From assembly GCF_030944405.1 (NCBI RefSeq), contig NZ_CP132339.1, forward strand, positions 3,844,001-3,908,000: 64,000 nucleotides of DNA. The letters run 5' to 3'. Both the position numbers and the translations under genes were made by a program. Shown one piece after another: positions 46,885-55,003 of the stretch. The notes under the pieces are model-generated. The model was not told the DNA's origin. It worked only from the letters and a program-made list of their open reading frames with translations, and did no database searches. The DNA is from Janthinobacterium sp. J1-1. Its GTDB lineage: Bacteria; Pseudomonadota; Gammaproteobacteria; Burkholderiales; Burkholderiaceae_D. Every line of letters starts with the position of its first letter. The stretch's first letter is position 1.

Positions 46885-47784
46885 CTATTTCTCCCGCGTG
46901 ATGGTGACCTTGTCCTGCGTGCGGCCCGCGCCGGCTATCAGGATGGCCTTGTCGAACACCGTGTCGACGATGTAGCGGTCGCCTTGCACGCGGTAGTTCA
47001 CCATCGCCGTTTCGTCGTCGCGGAACAGGCCGCCGTCCTTGCGCACCACCAGCAGCGCGGGCGCTTCGGTCTGCGCCATGGCCAGCGGCATCTGGATAAT
47101 GGTCTTGCTGCCGTTGTTGTACACGCGCACGGGCTTCCAGGGGGCGGAGCCCGTCACCGCATAGCCGAAACTGAGGTCGCCCAAGTACTCGCCGGTCTGC
47201 GCGATGGTGCGCTCCTGCTTTTCCTTGCTGTCGCGGACCTTCAGGGCATCCCACTTGGCTGCCGCATCCTCAACGTAGGTAAAGGCGATGCGCGGCATGA
47301 ACTGGCTGCGGTGCGATCGCAGGCGGACATGGTAGGTGCGGCGGCTGGTCGTGACGATCAGCGAGGTCTCCAGCCCGACGTCGAGCGGCTTGATGATCAG
47401 GTGCTGGACTTCGGCCGGGCCGCTGCCGGTGATCGCCGGCTCCACCGTCCAGCGCGCCGTGTCGCCCAAGTGGATGGAGTTGACCTGTTCGCCCGCCTGC
47501 AGCTCCATATCGCAGACCTGCAGCACGGCGCATACGATGCCGGGCTGCTGTGCGCCGAACAGGAAGCGCACCGTGCCGTCCTCGCCGGGCACGGGCTGCA
47601 CGCCGGTGCCGCCGCCGCTGCGCCAGCGCTGAGCAATGGCAATCGTGTCCTTTTCCTGCTTGGTGAGCGGCAGGTCCTTGCCCGAGAAATAGCTGTCGGC
47701 CACGCTCTTGCTGTCCGGCGCGTTCTGGGCTCTTGCCGCTACGGCGGCAAGGCACAGTATCAAAAGAAGGGAGATGGATTTCAC
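46885..47784 (-). CDS. trbG: TrbG-like channel protein (VirB9 family)
   Basis: The protein has 299 aa with an N-terminal signal (LLLILCLAAVAARA). The body carries VirB9 features: GTVRFLFGAQQPGIVCAVLQVCDMELQAGEQVNSIHLGDTARWTVEPAITGSGPAEVQHLIIKP and SLIVTTSRRTYHVRLRSH. It forms the outer-membrane core with TrbH and TrbI. The gene ends one base before trbH starts. Confidence 0.93.
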   Translation of the reverse strand: MKSISLLLILCLAAVAARAQNAPDSKSVADSYFSGKDLPLTKQEKDTIAIAQRWRSGGGTGVQPVPGEDGTVRFLFGAQQPGIVCAVLQVCDMELQAGEQVNSIHLGDTARWTVEPAITGSGPAEVQHLIIKPLDVGLETSLIVTTSRRTYHVRLRSHRSQFMPRIAFTYVEDAAAKWDALKVRDSKEKQERTIAQTGEYLGDLSFGYAVTGSAPWKPVRVYNNGSKTIIQMPLAMAQTEAPALLVVRKDGGLFRDDETAMVNYRVQGDRYIVDTVFDKAILIAGAGRTQDKVTITREK

Positions 47785-47795
47785 GGCGTGCCTCC

Positions 47796-48560
47796 TCAGA
47801 GCTGTTTAGCCCAGGAAAAATCGCGGACATAGATGCCCAGCGGGTTGTTGCGTAGCTGTTCTTCCGTCGTCTGCGGCGTGGCGGGCACGGTGTAGACCGT
47901 CAAGAGGGCGCGCATGCGGAACGGCGCCGCTTTCAGCACGCCCTGGCGGTCGCGTACCGTTTCCGTCCAGTCCACCTGCCAGGTGTCGGCCGTCTGCGGC
48001 AGCGCGGATATGATTTCGGTGCTGACGGTTTCCATGGCGGCGCGCTTGAGCGGGCTGCTTTGATCGTTGCCGTTGAGCCATTCGTTTGCTTTGGCCGTGG
48101 CCGGGTCGTTTGTCGCCAGCATGGAGTACAGGCGGTAGATGGCCTTGCGCTGCAGCGCGATGTCCGGCGTGACCAGGCGTGCGTCGCTGACAAACGCGGC
48201 GACGGCGGCGCGCACGACGCGCGGGTCGGCTGCGAGCGCCTGTTGCGCCGGGGCCACCGCCGCCGGCTGGCCCAGCTTGTCGACTTCGACCACATAGGGC
48301 ACGAACCGCGACTGGCCGGCGACATGCACCATGCCGCCGACGGCCGCCAGCGCCACCAGCAGCGACAGTACGGTCAGCAGCTGCCAGGACTGGCGCGACG
48401 ACGCGGCCTGCGCCGCATGGTCGTTCCAGGTGCGCCGCGCCGACAGGTAGGGATTGTCGCTCTCGCCCTTGCGGCGTCCACCCTCAAGATGCTCGTCCTG
48501 TGCTGGCGCCTCGCCGCTTGCGGCGGCGCGGCGCGTTCTGAATAAGCGGGCAAGGTTCAT
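47796..48560 (-). CDS. trbF: TrbF-like mating protein (VirB8 family)
   Basis: The protein has 254 aa from 48560 (minus strand), start overlapping the trbE stop by ATGA. One membrane segment (WQLLTVLSLLVALAAVGGMVHV, about residues 60-80) is followed by the VirB8-type periplasmic domain (YVVEVDKLGQPAAVAPAQQ and EWLNGNDQSSPLKRAAMETVSTEI, WQVDWTE). It is the assembly nucleus of the inner-membrane complex. The earlier in-frame Met is not used because of the overlap. Confidence 0.93.
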   Translation of the reverse strand: MNLARLFRTRRAAASGEAPAQDEHLEGGRRKGESDNPYLSARRTWNDHAAQAASSRQSWQLLTVLSLLVALAAVGGMVHVAGQSRFVPYVVEVDKLGQPAAVAPAQQALAADPRVVRAAVAAFVSDARLVTPDIALQRKAIYRLYSMLATNDPATAKANEWLNGNDQSSPLKRAAMETVSTEIISALPQTADTWQVDWTETVRDRQGVLKAAPFRMRALLTVYTVPATPQTTEEQLRNNPLGIYVRDFSWAKQL

Positions 48561-51094
48561 GCTGGGCCTCCGTAGTCGTCCAGGTTGAGTCCCCGGCTGG
48601 CCAGCCATGGGCCGGTCCATGCGCCGCCGTGCCTGGCTTCCAGCGCCTTGACGGCGGCCACCGATTCCTTGTCCGTGGCGCCGACGAAGGCCATGGCCAA
48701 CGGCCCCAGCGCCAGGTCGTACAGGCGCCGTCCGCTCTCCGACACGTAGTAGTACTGGCGCTTCGGGATAGCGGTGGCAAGGATCTCGATCTGGCGCGTG
48801 TTCAGGCCCATGCGCCGGTACAGCGCCGCTGTATCCTCGTCGCGCGCATAGACGTTGGGCAGGAAAATCTTGGTGGCCGTCGATTCGACCATCACGTCGA
48901 GGATGCCCGAGCTGGCCGCGTCGGACAGGCTTTGCGTGGCCATCAGCACCAGGCAGTTGGCCTTGGCCAGCACCTTCAGCCAGACCCTTATGCGCGAGCG
49001 GAAGGCCGGATGGCCGAGCGCCAGCCAGGCTTCGTCGACGAGGATGGCGGCGGGCTGGCCCTGCAGGCTGCGCTCGATGCGGCGGAACAGGTACAGCAGG
49101 GTGGGCAGCGCATATTTTTCGCCCATGCCCATCAGCTCCTCGATCTCGAACACGGTAAAGTCGGACAGCGACAGGCCGTCCTCCTCGGCGTCCAGCAGGT
49201 GCCCCATGCTGCCGTCGACCGTGTAGGGGCGTATCGCCTCGCGCACGGCTTCATCCTGGATTGTCAGTGCGAATTCCGACAGGGTCTTCGCGCCGCTGGC
49301 ATGCATGCTCATGACGGCGTTGCCGATTTCGTTGCGCTGGGCCGGCGTGGTATTCACGTTGTTCAGCGCCAGGATGGTGTCGATCCACTCCATGGCCCAG
49401 GCGCGGTCGCTGCGCGTGGCCAGGAACTGCAGCGGGCAGAAGGCAAGGCTGTCGCCGTCGCCGGCCACCGTGTAGTGGCTGCCGCCCATGCCCCTGGCCA
49501 GCGGATACATGGACATGCCCTTGTCGAACACGTACACCGACATGCCGTGGTAGCGGCGCAGTTGTGCGGCGATCAGGCCCAGGTGCGCCGACTTTCCGCT
49601 GCGCGTCGGACCGAACATCAGCGTGTGGCCCAGGTCGCGCACATGCAGGTTCAGGCGGAACGGCGTGTCGCCGTGCGTCACGCAGTGCATCAGGGCTGGC
49701 GCCAGCGGCGGATACAAAGGGCAGGGCGCCTTGTCCATTCCTGTCCAGATGGTGCTTGTGGGGAGCAGGTCGGCCAGGTTCATGGTGTTGATCAAGGGGC
49801 GCCGCACATTCTCCACGCCATGGCCGGGCAGGCTGCCCAAGTAGGCGTCCATGGTATTGACCGACTCCACGCGCGCCGCAAAGCCGGTGCGGTTGATGGC
49901 CTTCTCGACCTGGCGCGCGGCGGCGTCCAGCCTGTCGCGGTCCTCGTCCATCAGGATCACGACGCTGGTGTAGTAGCCCTGCGCCACCAGGCCGCTGTTG
50001 ACCTCCGCGATGGCCGCCTCGGCGTCGGCCACCATCGACAGCGCATCCTGGTCCACGGGACCGGTGCTGGTATTGAAAACCTGGTCGAAGAAGCCGCGTA
50101 TCTTTTGCCGCCACTTCTTGCGGAATTTGTCGAGGTGCCGGGTTGCCTCGTGCGCATCCATAAAGATGAAGCGCGAGGACCAGCGATATTCGCATGGCAG
50201 TTCACCCAGCGCGGTCAGGATGCCGGGCGTGGACTCGAGCGGAAAGCCTTCGATGGCGACCACCTGGACGAATTTGCGGCCGATCCGGGGAACCACGCCG
50301 CCGAACAGCTCCTGGCCGCCGATGACGGCGTCAAGGTACATCGGATTGCGCGGCAGGATGACCGGATGGTTGATGCCGGTGACGCAGAACTGCAGCCAGC
50401 GCAGCAGCGCGTCATGCGTGGTGCTGCCGCCATCCTCGCCAATGACCTGCATGCCGCGCAGGCGCTCCAGCGCCACGGCCGACGACAGACGCGACTCGAT
50501 GGTGGCGCATTCGCGGCTGAAGTAGTCGATCAGGCCCTGCGTGCGCGCCCGCTGGCCGGGCGCCGCCGCTTCATCATCGAACATCAGTTCGACGAACCGG
50601 CTTTGCGCCAGCAGCGGCGGAAGGTAGGTGGCACTCAGGACGAAGTAACCCTCATACATGGTGCCCATGCCTTCGAACAGGCGGCGGCGCTCCTCGTCGA
50701 TGGCGGCGGATACCGGATCGGGGAAGTGCGACAGGCCTGCCGGCGCATAACCTGGCGCGGGCCGCCGCACCGCATCGACATGGATCATCCAGCCGCTGCC
50801 CAGAGCTGACAGGGCCTGGTTGATGCGGAACGAGACCAGTTCGCGCTGCTCTTCCGTGCTGCTGGCATTGTCGCCGCCCCGGTAGAGCCAGGCCGCCATG
50901 AAGGCGCCGTTCTTGCCGACGATGATGCCGTCGTCGACCATGGCGGCATAGTTCAGCAGGTCGGCCAGCCCGGCGTCGCGCGAGCGGTGCCGGTCGAGCC
51001 GCATGCCGGCGCTGGCCGTGCGGATGCGCGCGTACAGCATGGCGAGCATCATGGCGCCGCAGGCCGCCGTGGCGATGGAGATCGCTTCGGTCAT
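48557..51094 (-). CDS. trbE: TrbE-like mating ATPase (VirB4 family)
   Basis: The protein has 845 aa. It begins with a small membrane segment and carries the CagE-type N-terminal domain, then the Walker A motif GPTRSGKS near residues 494-501 and the Walker B region AILVDEAWLALGHPAF near 685. It is the main ATPase of pilus assembly. It overlaps trbD and trbF by ATGA. No motif is missing. Confidence 0.95.
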   Translation of the reverse strand: MTEAISIATAACGAMMLAMLYARIRTASAGMRLDRHRSRDAGLADLLNYAAMVDDGIIVGKNGAFMAAWLYRGGDNASSTEEQRELVSFRINQALSALGSGWMIHVDAVRRPAPGYAPAGLSHFPDPVSAAIDEERRRLFEGMGTMYEGYFVLSATYLPPLLAQSRFVELMFDDEAAAPGQRARTQGLIDYFSRECATIESRLSSAVALERLRGMQVIGEDGGSTTHDALLRWLQFCVTGINHPVILPRNPMYLDAVIGGQELFGGVVPRIGRKFVQVVAIEGFPLESTPGILTALGELPCEYRWSSRFIFMDAHEATRHLDKFRKKWRQKIRGFFDQVFNTSTGPVDQDALSMVADAEAAIAEVNSGLVAQGYYTSVVILMDEDRDRLDAAARQVEKAINRTGFAARVESVNTMDAYLGSLPGHGVENVRRPLINTMNLADLLPTSTIWTGMDKAPCPLYPPLAPALMHCVTHGDTPFRLNLHVRDLGHTLMFGPTRSGKSAHLGLIAAQLRRYHGMSVYVFDKGMSMYPLARGMGGSHYTVAGDGDSLAFCPLQFLATRSDRAWAMEWIDTILALNNVNTTPAQRNEIGNAVMSMHASGAKTLSEFALTIQDEAVREAIRPYTVDGSMGHLLDAEEDGLSLSDFTVFEIEELMGMGEKYALPTLLYLFRRIERSLQGQPAAILVDEAWLALGHPAFRSRIRVWLKVLAKANCLVLMATQSLSDAASSGILDVMVESTATKIFLPNVYARDEDTAALYRRMGLNTRQIEILATAIPKRQYYYVSESGRRLYDLALGPLAMAFVGATDKESVAAVKALEARHGGAWTGPWLASRGLNLDDYGGPA

Positions 51095-51402
51095 TTGTAT
51101 TGCCTCCCCTGGCTGTCCGGGTTGACGCGGAAGGGCGTGCTGCGCGCGGCGTAGTAGCGCCGGTAGCGTCGGTGGCGCAGGTACACCTGGCGCATCATCG
51201 GATCATGCGCCGCCATCAGGCGGCAGGCGAACAGCGCGCCTGTCCACAGCAGCAGCCCCACCACCGTCGCGCGCAGTTCCTGCGCACTGAAAATGAGCGC
51301 AAAGGCCAACAGGCCGGCAAACATGACCAGCTCGCGGTCACCGCCCATGAACAGGTTGTGCCGGTTGCCTGCGCGGCGGATGGGGATGGTGCGCAGTGCC
51401 AT
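51091..51402 (-). CDS. trbD: TrbD-like mating protein (VirB3 family)
   Basis: The protein has 103 aa from 51402. MALRTIPIRRAGNRHNLFMGGDRELVMFAGLLAFALIFSAQELRATVVGLLLW has two membrane segments and is close to RP4 TrbD at the same length. An alternative start 15 bases upstream would overlap the trbC stop. It works with TrbE at the base of the channel. Confidence 0.92.
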   Translation of the reverse strand: MALRTIPIRRAGNRHNLFMGGDRELVMFAGLLAFALIFSAQELRATVVGLLLWTGALFACRLMAAHDPMMRQVYLRHRRYRRYYAARSTPFRVNPDSQGRQYK

Positions 51403-51404
51403 GT

Positions 51405-51833
51405 CTAAGTCATCCATGCGCCGCTGCACGAAGCGGCGTGGCGGATGGTGCCGCACAGCGTGTCGCTAGATGCCGCGATTTCCGCACCGCGCCCGAAAAA
51501 GGTGCTCATCACGTTCTGCGCGCCCACCAGCAGCGCCATCACCAGCACGATGAAGATCAGGGTGCGGAAGAATCCATTCAGGTCGCCGCCGAAAATGAGC
51601 ACGCCCCCTGCAATGACGATGCCGATGATGGACAGGGCGAAGGCCACCGGACCAGTAACGGAATTGCGCAGGTTTTCCAGCCAGCTTTCATAGGGAAGCG
51701 AGCCGCCGGTGCCGGCGGCCGCATGCGCCTGGTGCGGCAGCGACAGGAACAGCAGCAGGACGATGGCCGCGCACAGCCAGAACTGCGCCTTGCGGTGGTC
51801 ATGGCCCGGCGGGCCAGGCAGGAAAATGTTCAT
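51405..51833 (-). CDS. trbC: TrbC-like pilin
   Basis: The protein has 142 aa from 51833 behind AAGGAG. A signal-type N-terminus ([26 protein letters not shown]) is followed by two hydrophobic segments. In RP4 it is processed by host signal peptidase and circularised by TraF, which is present here. It lies in RP4 order between trbB and trbD. No second pilin gene is visible. Confidence 0.92.
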   Translation of the reverse strand: MNIFLPGPPGHDHRKAQFWLCAAIVLLLFLSLPHQAHAAAGTGGSLPYESWLENLRNSVTGPVAFALSIIGIVIAGGVLIFGGDLNGFFRTLIFIVLVMALLVGAQNVMSTFFGRGAEIAASSDTLCGTIRHAASCSGAWMT

Positions 51834-51843
51834 GGTCAGCTCC

Positions 51844-52803
51844 TTACAGTACGTGGGTGAGATAGCGGCCGTCCGCGTAGCCGGCCACTTCGAGGATTTC
51901 CTGCACGCGGCGGCCAGTTGGCGTACGGGCAATGTGCACGACGATGTGCACCACCTCGCCGATCAGCGGCTCGATATCGGCCGGCGCCGAAGGGTTGCGG
52001 CTGATCAGGGACTTGAGGCGCACCAGGCCTGCCGCCGGATTGTTCGCATGTAGCGTGGCCGCGCCACCTTCGTGGCCCGTGTTCCAGGCGTCGAGCAGGT
52101 CCAGCGCTTCGGGGCCGCGCACCTCGCCAACCAGGATTCGGTCAGGCCGCATGCGTAGCGCGGCTTTTAGCAGCGCCGTCATGGAGACGTCGAAGGACGT
52201 GTGGTACTGCACGAAGTTCTCGGCGGCGCACTGGATTTCTCCGGTGTCTTCGATAATGAAAACGCGCTCGCCGGGATCGCAGGCCACCATGTCGTTGATG
52301 ATGGCGTTGACCAGAGTGGTCTTGCCGGAGCCGGTGCCGCCGGTGACGAGGATATTGCGGTGGCCAGCCACTGCCTGGCGCAGAATGCCGCACTGGCGCG
52401 CCGTCATGGACCCGGCTGCGACATACTCGTCGAGCGTATAGATCGCGATGGCCTTCTTGCGGATGGAAAAAGTGGGGGAGGGGACGACCGGCGGCAGCTG
52501 GCCCGCGAAGCGCGAGCCATCGAGGGGCAGCTCGCCTTCCAGCAGCGGCTTGCCGCGCGTGACTTCCTTGCCATGGTAGCCTGCCACGGTCTTGACGATG
52601 GCCTCGGCCTGCGCCGCGCGCAAGGTGCCGATGCACCGCATCCGTTCCCCGAGCCGCTCCTGCCACAGCCTGCCGTCGGCGTTGAGCATGACTTCCACGG
52701 TGCGCGGATCGTTCAGCGCCTCCACCAGAAGCGGACCCATGTCGCGTTCCAGCTTGCGCCGCGCGCGGTCCTTCAGCGTCGAGAAATCTTCCGTATCAGC
52801 CAT
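51844..52803 (-). CDS. trbB: TrbB-like ATPase (VirB11 family)
   Basis: The protein has 319 aa from 52803 (minus strand) behind AGAAGGAT. The Walker A motif [10 protein letters not shown] lies at about residues 155-163. The VirB11 signatures [33 protein letters not shown] are complete. It drives pilus assembly and substrate transfer. It is the first gene of the long trb operon after the separate trbA repressor. Confidence 0.95.
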   Translation of the reverse strand: MADTEDFSTLKDRARRKLERDMGPLLVEALNDPRTVEVMLNADGRLWQERLGERMRCIGTLRAAQAEAIVKTVAGYHGKEVTRGKPLLEGELPLDGSRFAGQLPPVVPSPTFSIRKKAIAIYTLDEYVAAGSMTARQCGILRQAVAGHRNILVTGGTGSGKTTLVNAIINDMVACDPGERVFIIEDTGEIQCAAENFVQYHTSFDVSMTALLKAALRMRPDRILVGEVRGPEALDLLDAWNTGHEGGAATLHANNPAAGLVRLKSLISRNPSAPADIEPLIGEVVHIVVHIARTPTGRRVQEILEVAGYADGRYLTHVL

Positions 52804-53006
52804 GATCGGTATCCTTCTGCTGCATCGAAGCAATGTCAGATATGCAAAGGATATACCGGTAAAAATGACGGGATTAGACCTAGCGCAAAGGTCAGCCGTA
52901 AGCTTGTTGATGAGTTCGGTGTTTAATGCCGAATCCGCTTGACTATTTCAGGAAGGATATGGAGTTTTGGAAAATATGTGGGCAGCGGTGCTGGCGTTTC
53001 CGTGCG

Positions 53007-53384
53007 TCAGCTATCTTCAGGCTTGCCGTTCGCGATCTGCTTGCGGTTCGCCTCATTCCACTGGCGCACTTGGAAAGCCTGGTATTCAGTCAGTACCGCT
53101 GCCACGCGCACATAGCCCGACGGTAGGCTATTTGGCGCTTTGCCGCCCGCGAGCATATCGAGCGACTCCTGGTCCAGGTCGGTAATTTCCAGCAGGGCGG
53201 GCAACGCGACGTCAAGCGCCTTGGCGATCGATTCCATGATCTTGAGCGATGGATTCGCCTTGCCGTTGGTCAGGTCGGACAGGAACGACACCGACATGCC
53301 CGCACGGTCGGACAGTTCGTTCTTGGAGATGCCCAGTTCGTCGAGCACGCGCAGGACGTTGGTGAAGAAGATTTGGTTGTACAC
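53007..53384 (-). CDS. trbA: TrbA-like transfer repressor
   Basis: The protein has 125 aa. An N-terminal Cro/XRE helix-turn-helix (NVLRVLDELGISKNELSDRAGMSVSFLSDLTNGKANPSLKIMESIAKAL) is followed by a KorA-like C-terminal dimerisation segment (SGYVRVAAVLTEYQAFQVRQWNEANRK), the TrbA design. TrbA represses the tra and trb promoters with KorB. It is the first gene of the trb block. A candidate promoter and ACAC-N5-GTGT repeat lie just upstream. Confidence 0.9.
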   Translation of the reverse strand: MYNQIFFTNVLRVLDELGISKNELSDRAGMSVSFLSDLTNGKANPSLKIMESIAKALDVALPALLEITDLDQESLDMLAGGKAPNSLPSGYVRVAAVLTEYQAFQVRQWNEANRKQIANGKPEDS

Positions 53385-53402
53385 GGTGGCTGATGTCTTG
53401 GA

Positions 53403-53434
53403 TTTATACTCTTAGATCACACAAAAAGTGTCAA
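53403..53434 (-). promoter_or_regulatory. Candidate trbA promoter with short inverted repeat
   Basis: On the minus strand TTGACA (plus 53429-53434) and TATAAA (plus 53403-53408) are separated by 20 bp, somewhat long for sigma70. The repeat ACAC-AAAAA-GTGT (plus 53419-53431) overlaps the -35 element and could be an operator for TrbA itself. Confidence 0.35.
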
Positions 53435-53808
53435 GTTGGATATTTTCTAGTGCTCCTGACAATGTATCCATTGATCGGGCATATCGAAACAGGTTTCATA
53501 GCAGAAGGACTTTGCCCATAGTTATGCATTAAAAAATTTGGCAAGTTATTGTGGGCTGTCAGTAAGTGAAGGTTTTGTGGTACTGGTTTTTTCGCGACAG
53601 GTTTGAGTACCAAATTGTTGAACGCCGCGATTTAAATCCTGTAGCCTGGACGCTCATCTTGACTTTGATCACGCCTCAGCAATATACCTTGAGGTAGTAA
53701 TCTGGTTTTTGTGCCTGACTGAGCTTGTTCAGGACGTCTTCATGCCGAACTTTCAACAATCTGAATTTGGAAAATTCTACCTTTTAATGTGATCATTTTG
53801 GCGCTGGT
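53435..53808. other. Intergenic stretch before the IS5-type remnant
   Basis: This 370-bp stretch has mixed composition and no open frame of note. I see no feature in it apart from the upstream edge of the trbA promoter. Confidence 0.3.
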
Positions 53809-53814
53809 TACTCT

Positions 53815-54475
53815 CCGGGCATCGCACGACTTCCCCAGTAAAGTCGAAAAACGCCCCCTTGTCGATCAACCGCCTGCGGTCGTATGCCGCATCCCCAAAT
53901 AGATATTCACCTACGGCCAGCGTTTGATCAAGCAATTGAGTACCATCTGCGCGCTAGTGGAGTCGGCAATGTCTGCTTGCGTCAGGCCCATCGCCAGCGA
54001 GCGATCATCCGTGTCCACCCCGATATGGTGTTTGCGCCCGCTGAGTTTCTTGTTGGTGTCATAACCTCGATTTTGCACGCAGAGCGCTTTCACGCTCTGG
54101 CTATCGATAATACAGGTACTTGATAGCACCACCCGCTCATTCCACGTACGGTCAAGCAACAACGCGAGATCATGAGTGGTACGAATCAGCATGCGTCGCA
54201 TCTGTCGCCGAAACCAGCAATTGATCGTCTGATACGGAGGAAAATCATTGGGCAGCATGCGTCACTCGCATCTGGACCTTACCATGTAACGCAGCGCATT
54301 AATTACCGTGCGCAAATCCGTCTTGCGAGGTCTTCCCGTCTTCGCTTGCTTTGGCCGCAGCGGCGCGATCAGACGCCACTCTTCATCTTTCACATCCGTG
54401 GGATAGCCACGTTTGAGTGCCGTCCTCACCTGCTGATGCCGGTTTCGATTATCTTGCGTTTACATCATCAATCGC
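53815..54475 (-). pseudogene. IS5-family transposase remnant
   Basis: On the minus strand the IS5-type transposase is recognisable in pieces. An N-terminal KDEEWRLIAPLRPKQAKTGRP and LRTVINALRYMV are followed by MLPNDFPPYQTINCWFRRQMRRM, LDRTWNERVVLSSTCIIDSQSVKA and NRGYDTNKKLSGRKHHIGVDTDDRSLAMGLTQADIADS, then GAFFDFTGEVVRC. The D-D-E region needs several frame corrections. It lies between trbA and the Druantia-like operon and marks where that cargo joined. Confidence 0.8.
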
Positions 54476-55003
54476 TCCAAAACATCAAAGATGCTTTGAC
54501 CCAAAAGTTGCTATGAAGGTAAGCGGCCAGTCACCCCATCTGCTCAGCGGTTCAGCGTTGGCTAGAGTCTGGAAATGGCAGCAACGCGTCGATCTGTCGG
54601 TTGGGGCACGTCGAGAGACGTTCCAAGACCCTGGCCAACCGGCGTGCCGGATCAAGTCAGCTGAGCTAGGCGGTGGCGAACAGGCTCTGGATCGAGGTGG
54701 CGCGGCGGCCGGCCCGCTCCAAACCTGTGAACAGCCAGTTCTTTTGTTATGCGGAGCTCCGCAATAATTGACGCTATGTTTCGCATCTTTCTGCGCGTAC
54801 AATGCATCGAGCGTTAATTTGTTAACTCATGCTCGTCTATCTTGGGATACTTCTAAAAATCACATAGCGCTCCCATTGATAATTTGATATTATCGTTGTT
54901 GTTAGCTGACAATAGCTGTTAGCGCCCACCTTCTACGTGCTTTGCAAAATAATCAGCGTGAATGCTGAGCGTCAGATGTCAAAAATAAAGCGCCGATTGT
55001 AGA
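54476..55003. other. Joint region and promoter area of the 861/710/helicase operon
   Basis: This 528-bp stretch carries an unassigned transposon-like fragment up to about 54750, then the putative promoter of the operon. An imperfect repeat GCTGACAATAGCTGTTAGC lies near 54905-54923. No sigma70 promoter with normal spacing was found (TTGACG at 54768 and TACAAT at 54798 are 24 bp apart). Confidence 0.4.

Noticed and set aside
48629..50809. 726-codon open frame on the plus strand opposite trbE
   Set aside because: It is the antisense of a certain VirB4 ATPase in a high-GC region, has no ribosome site and its protein is His/Gln/Arg-rich as expected for a shadow frame.
52163..52176. TTTTAGCAGCGCC in trbB as a fourth KorB operator
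   Set aside because: Only the left half of the palindrome is present; the right arm does not match.
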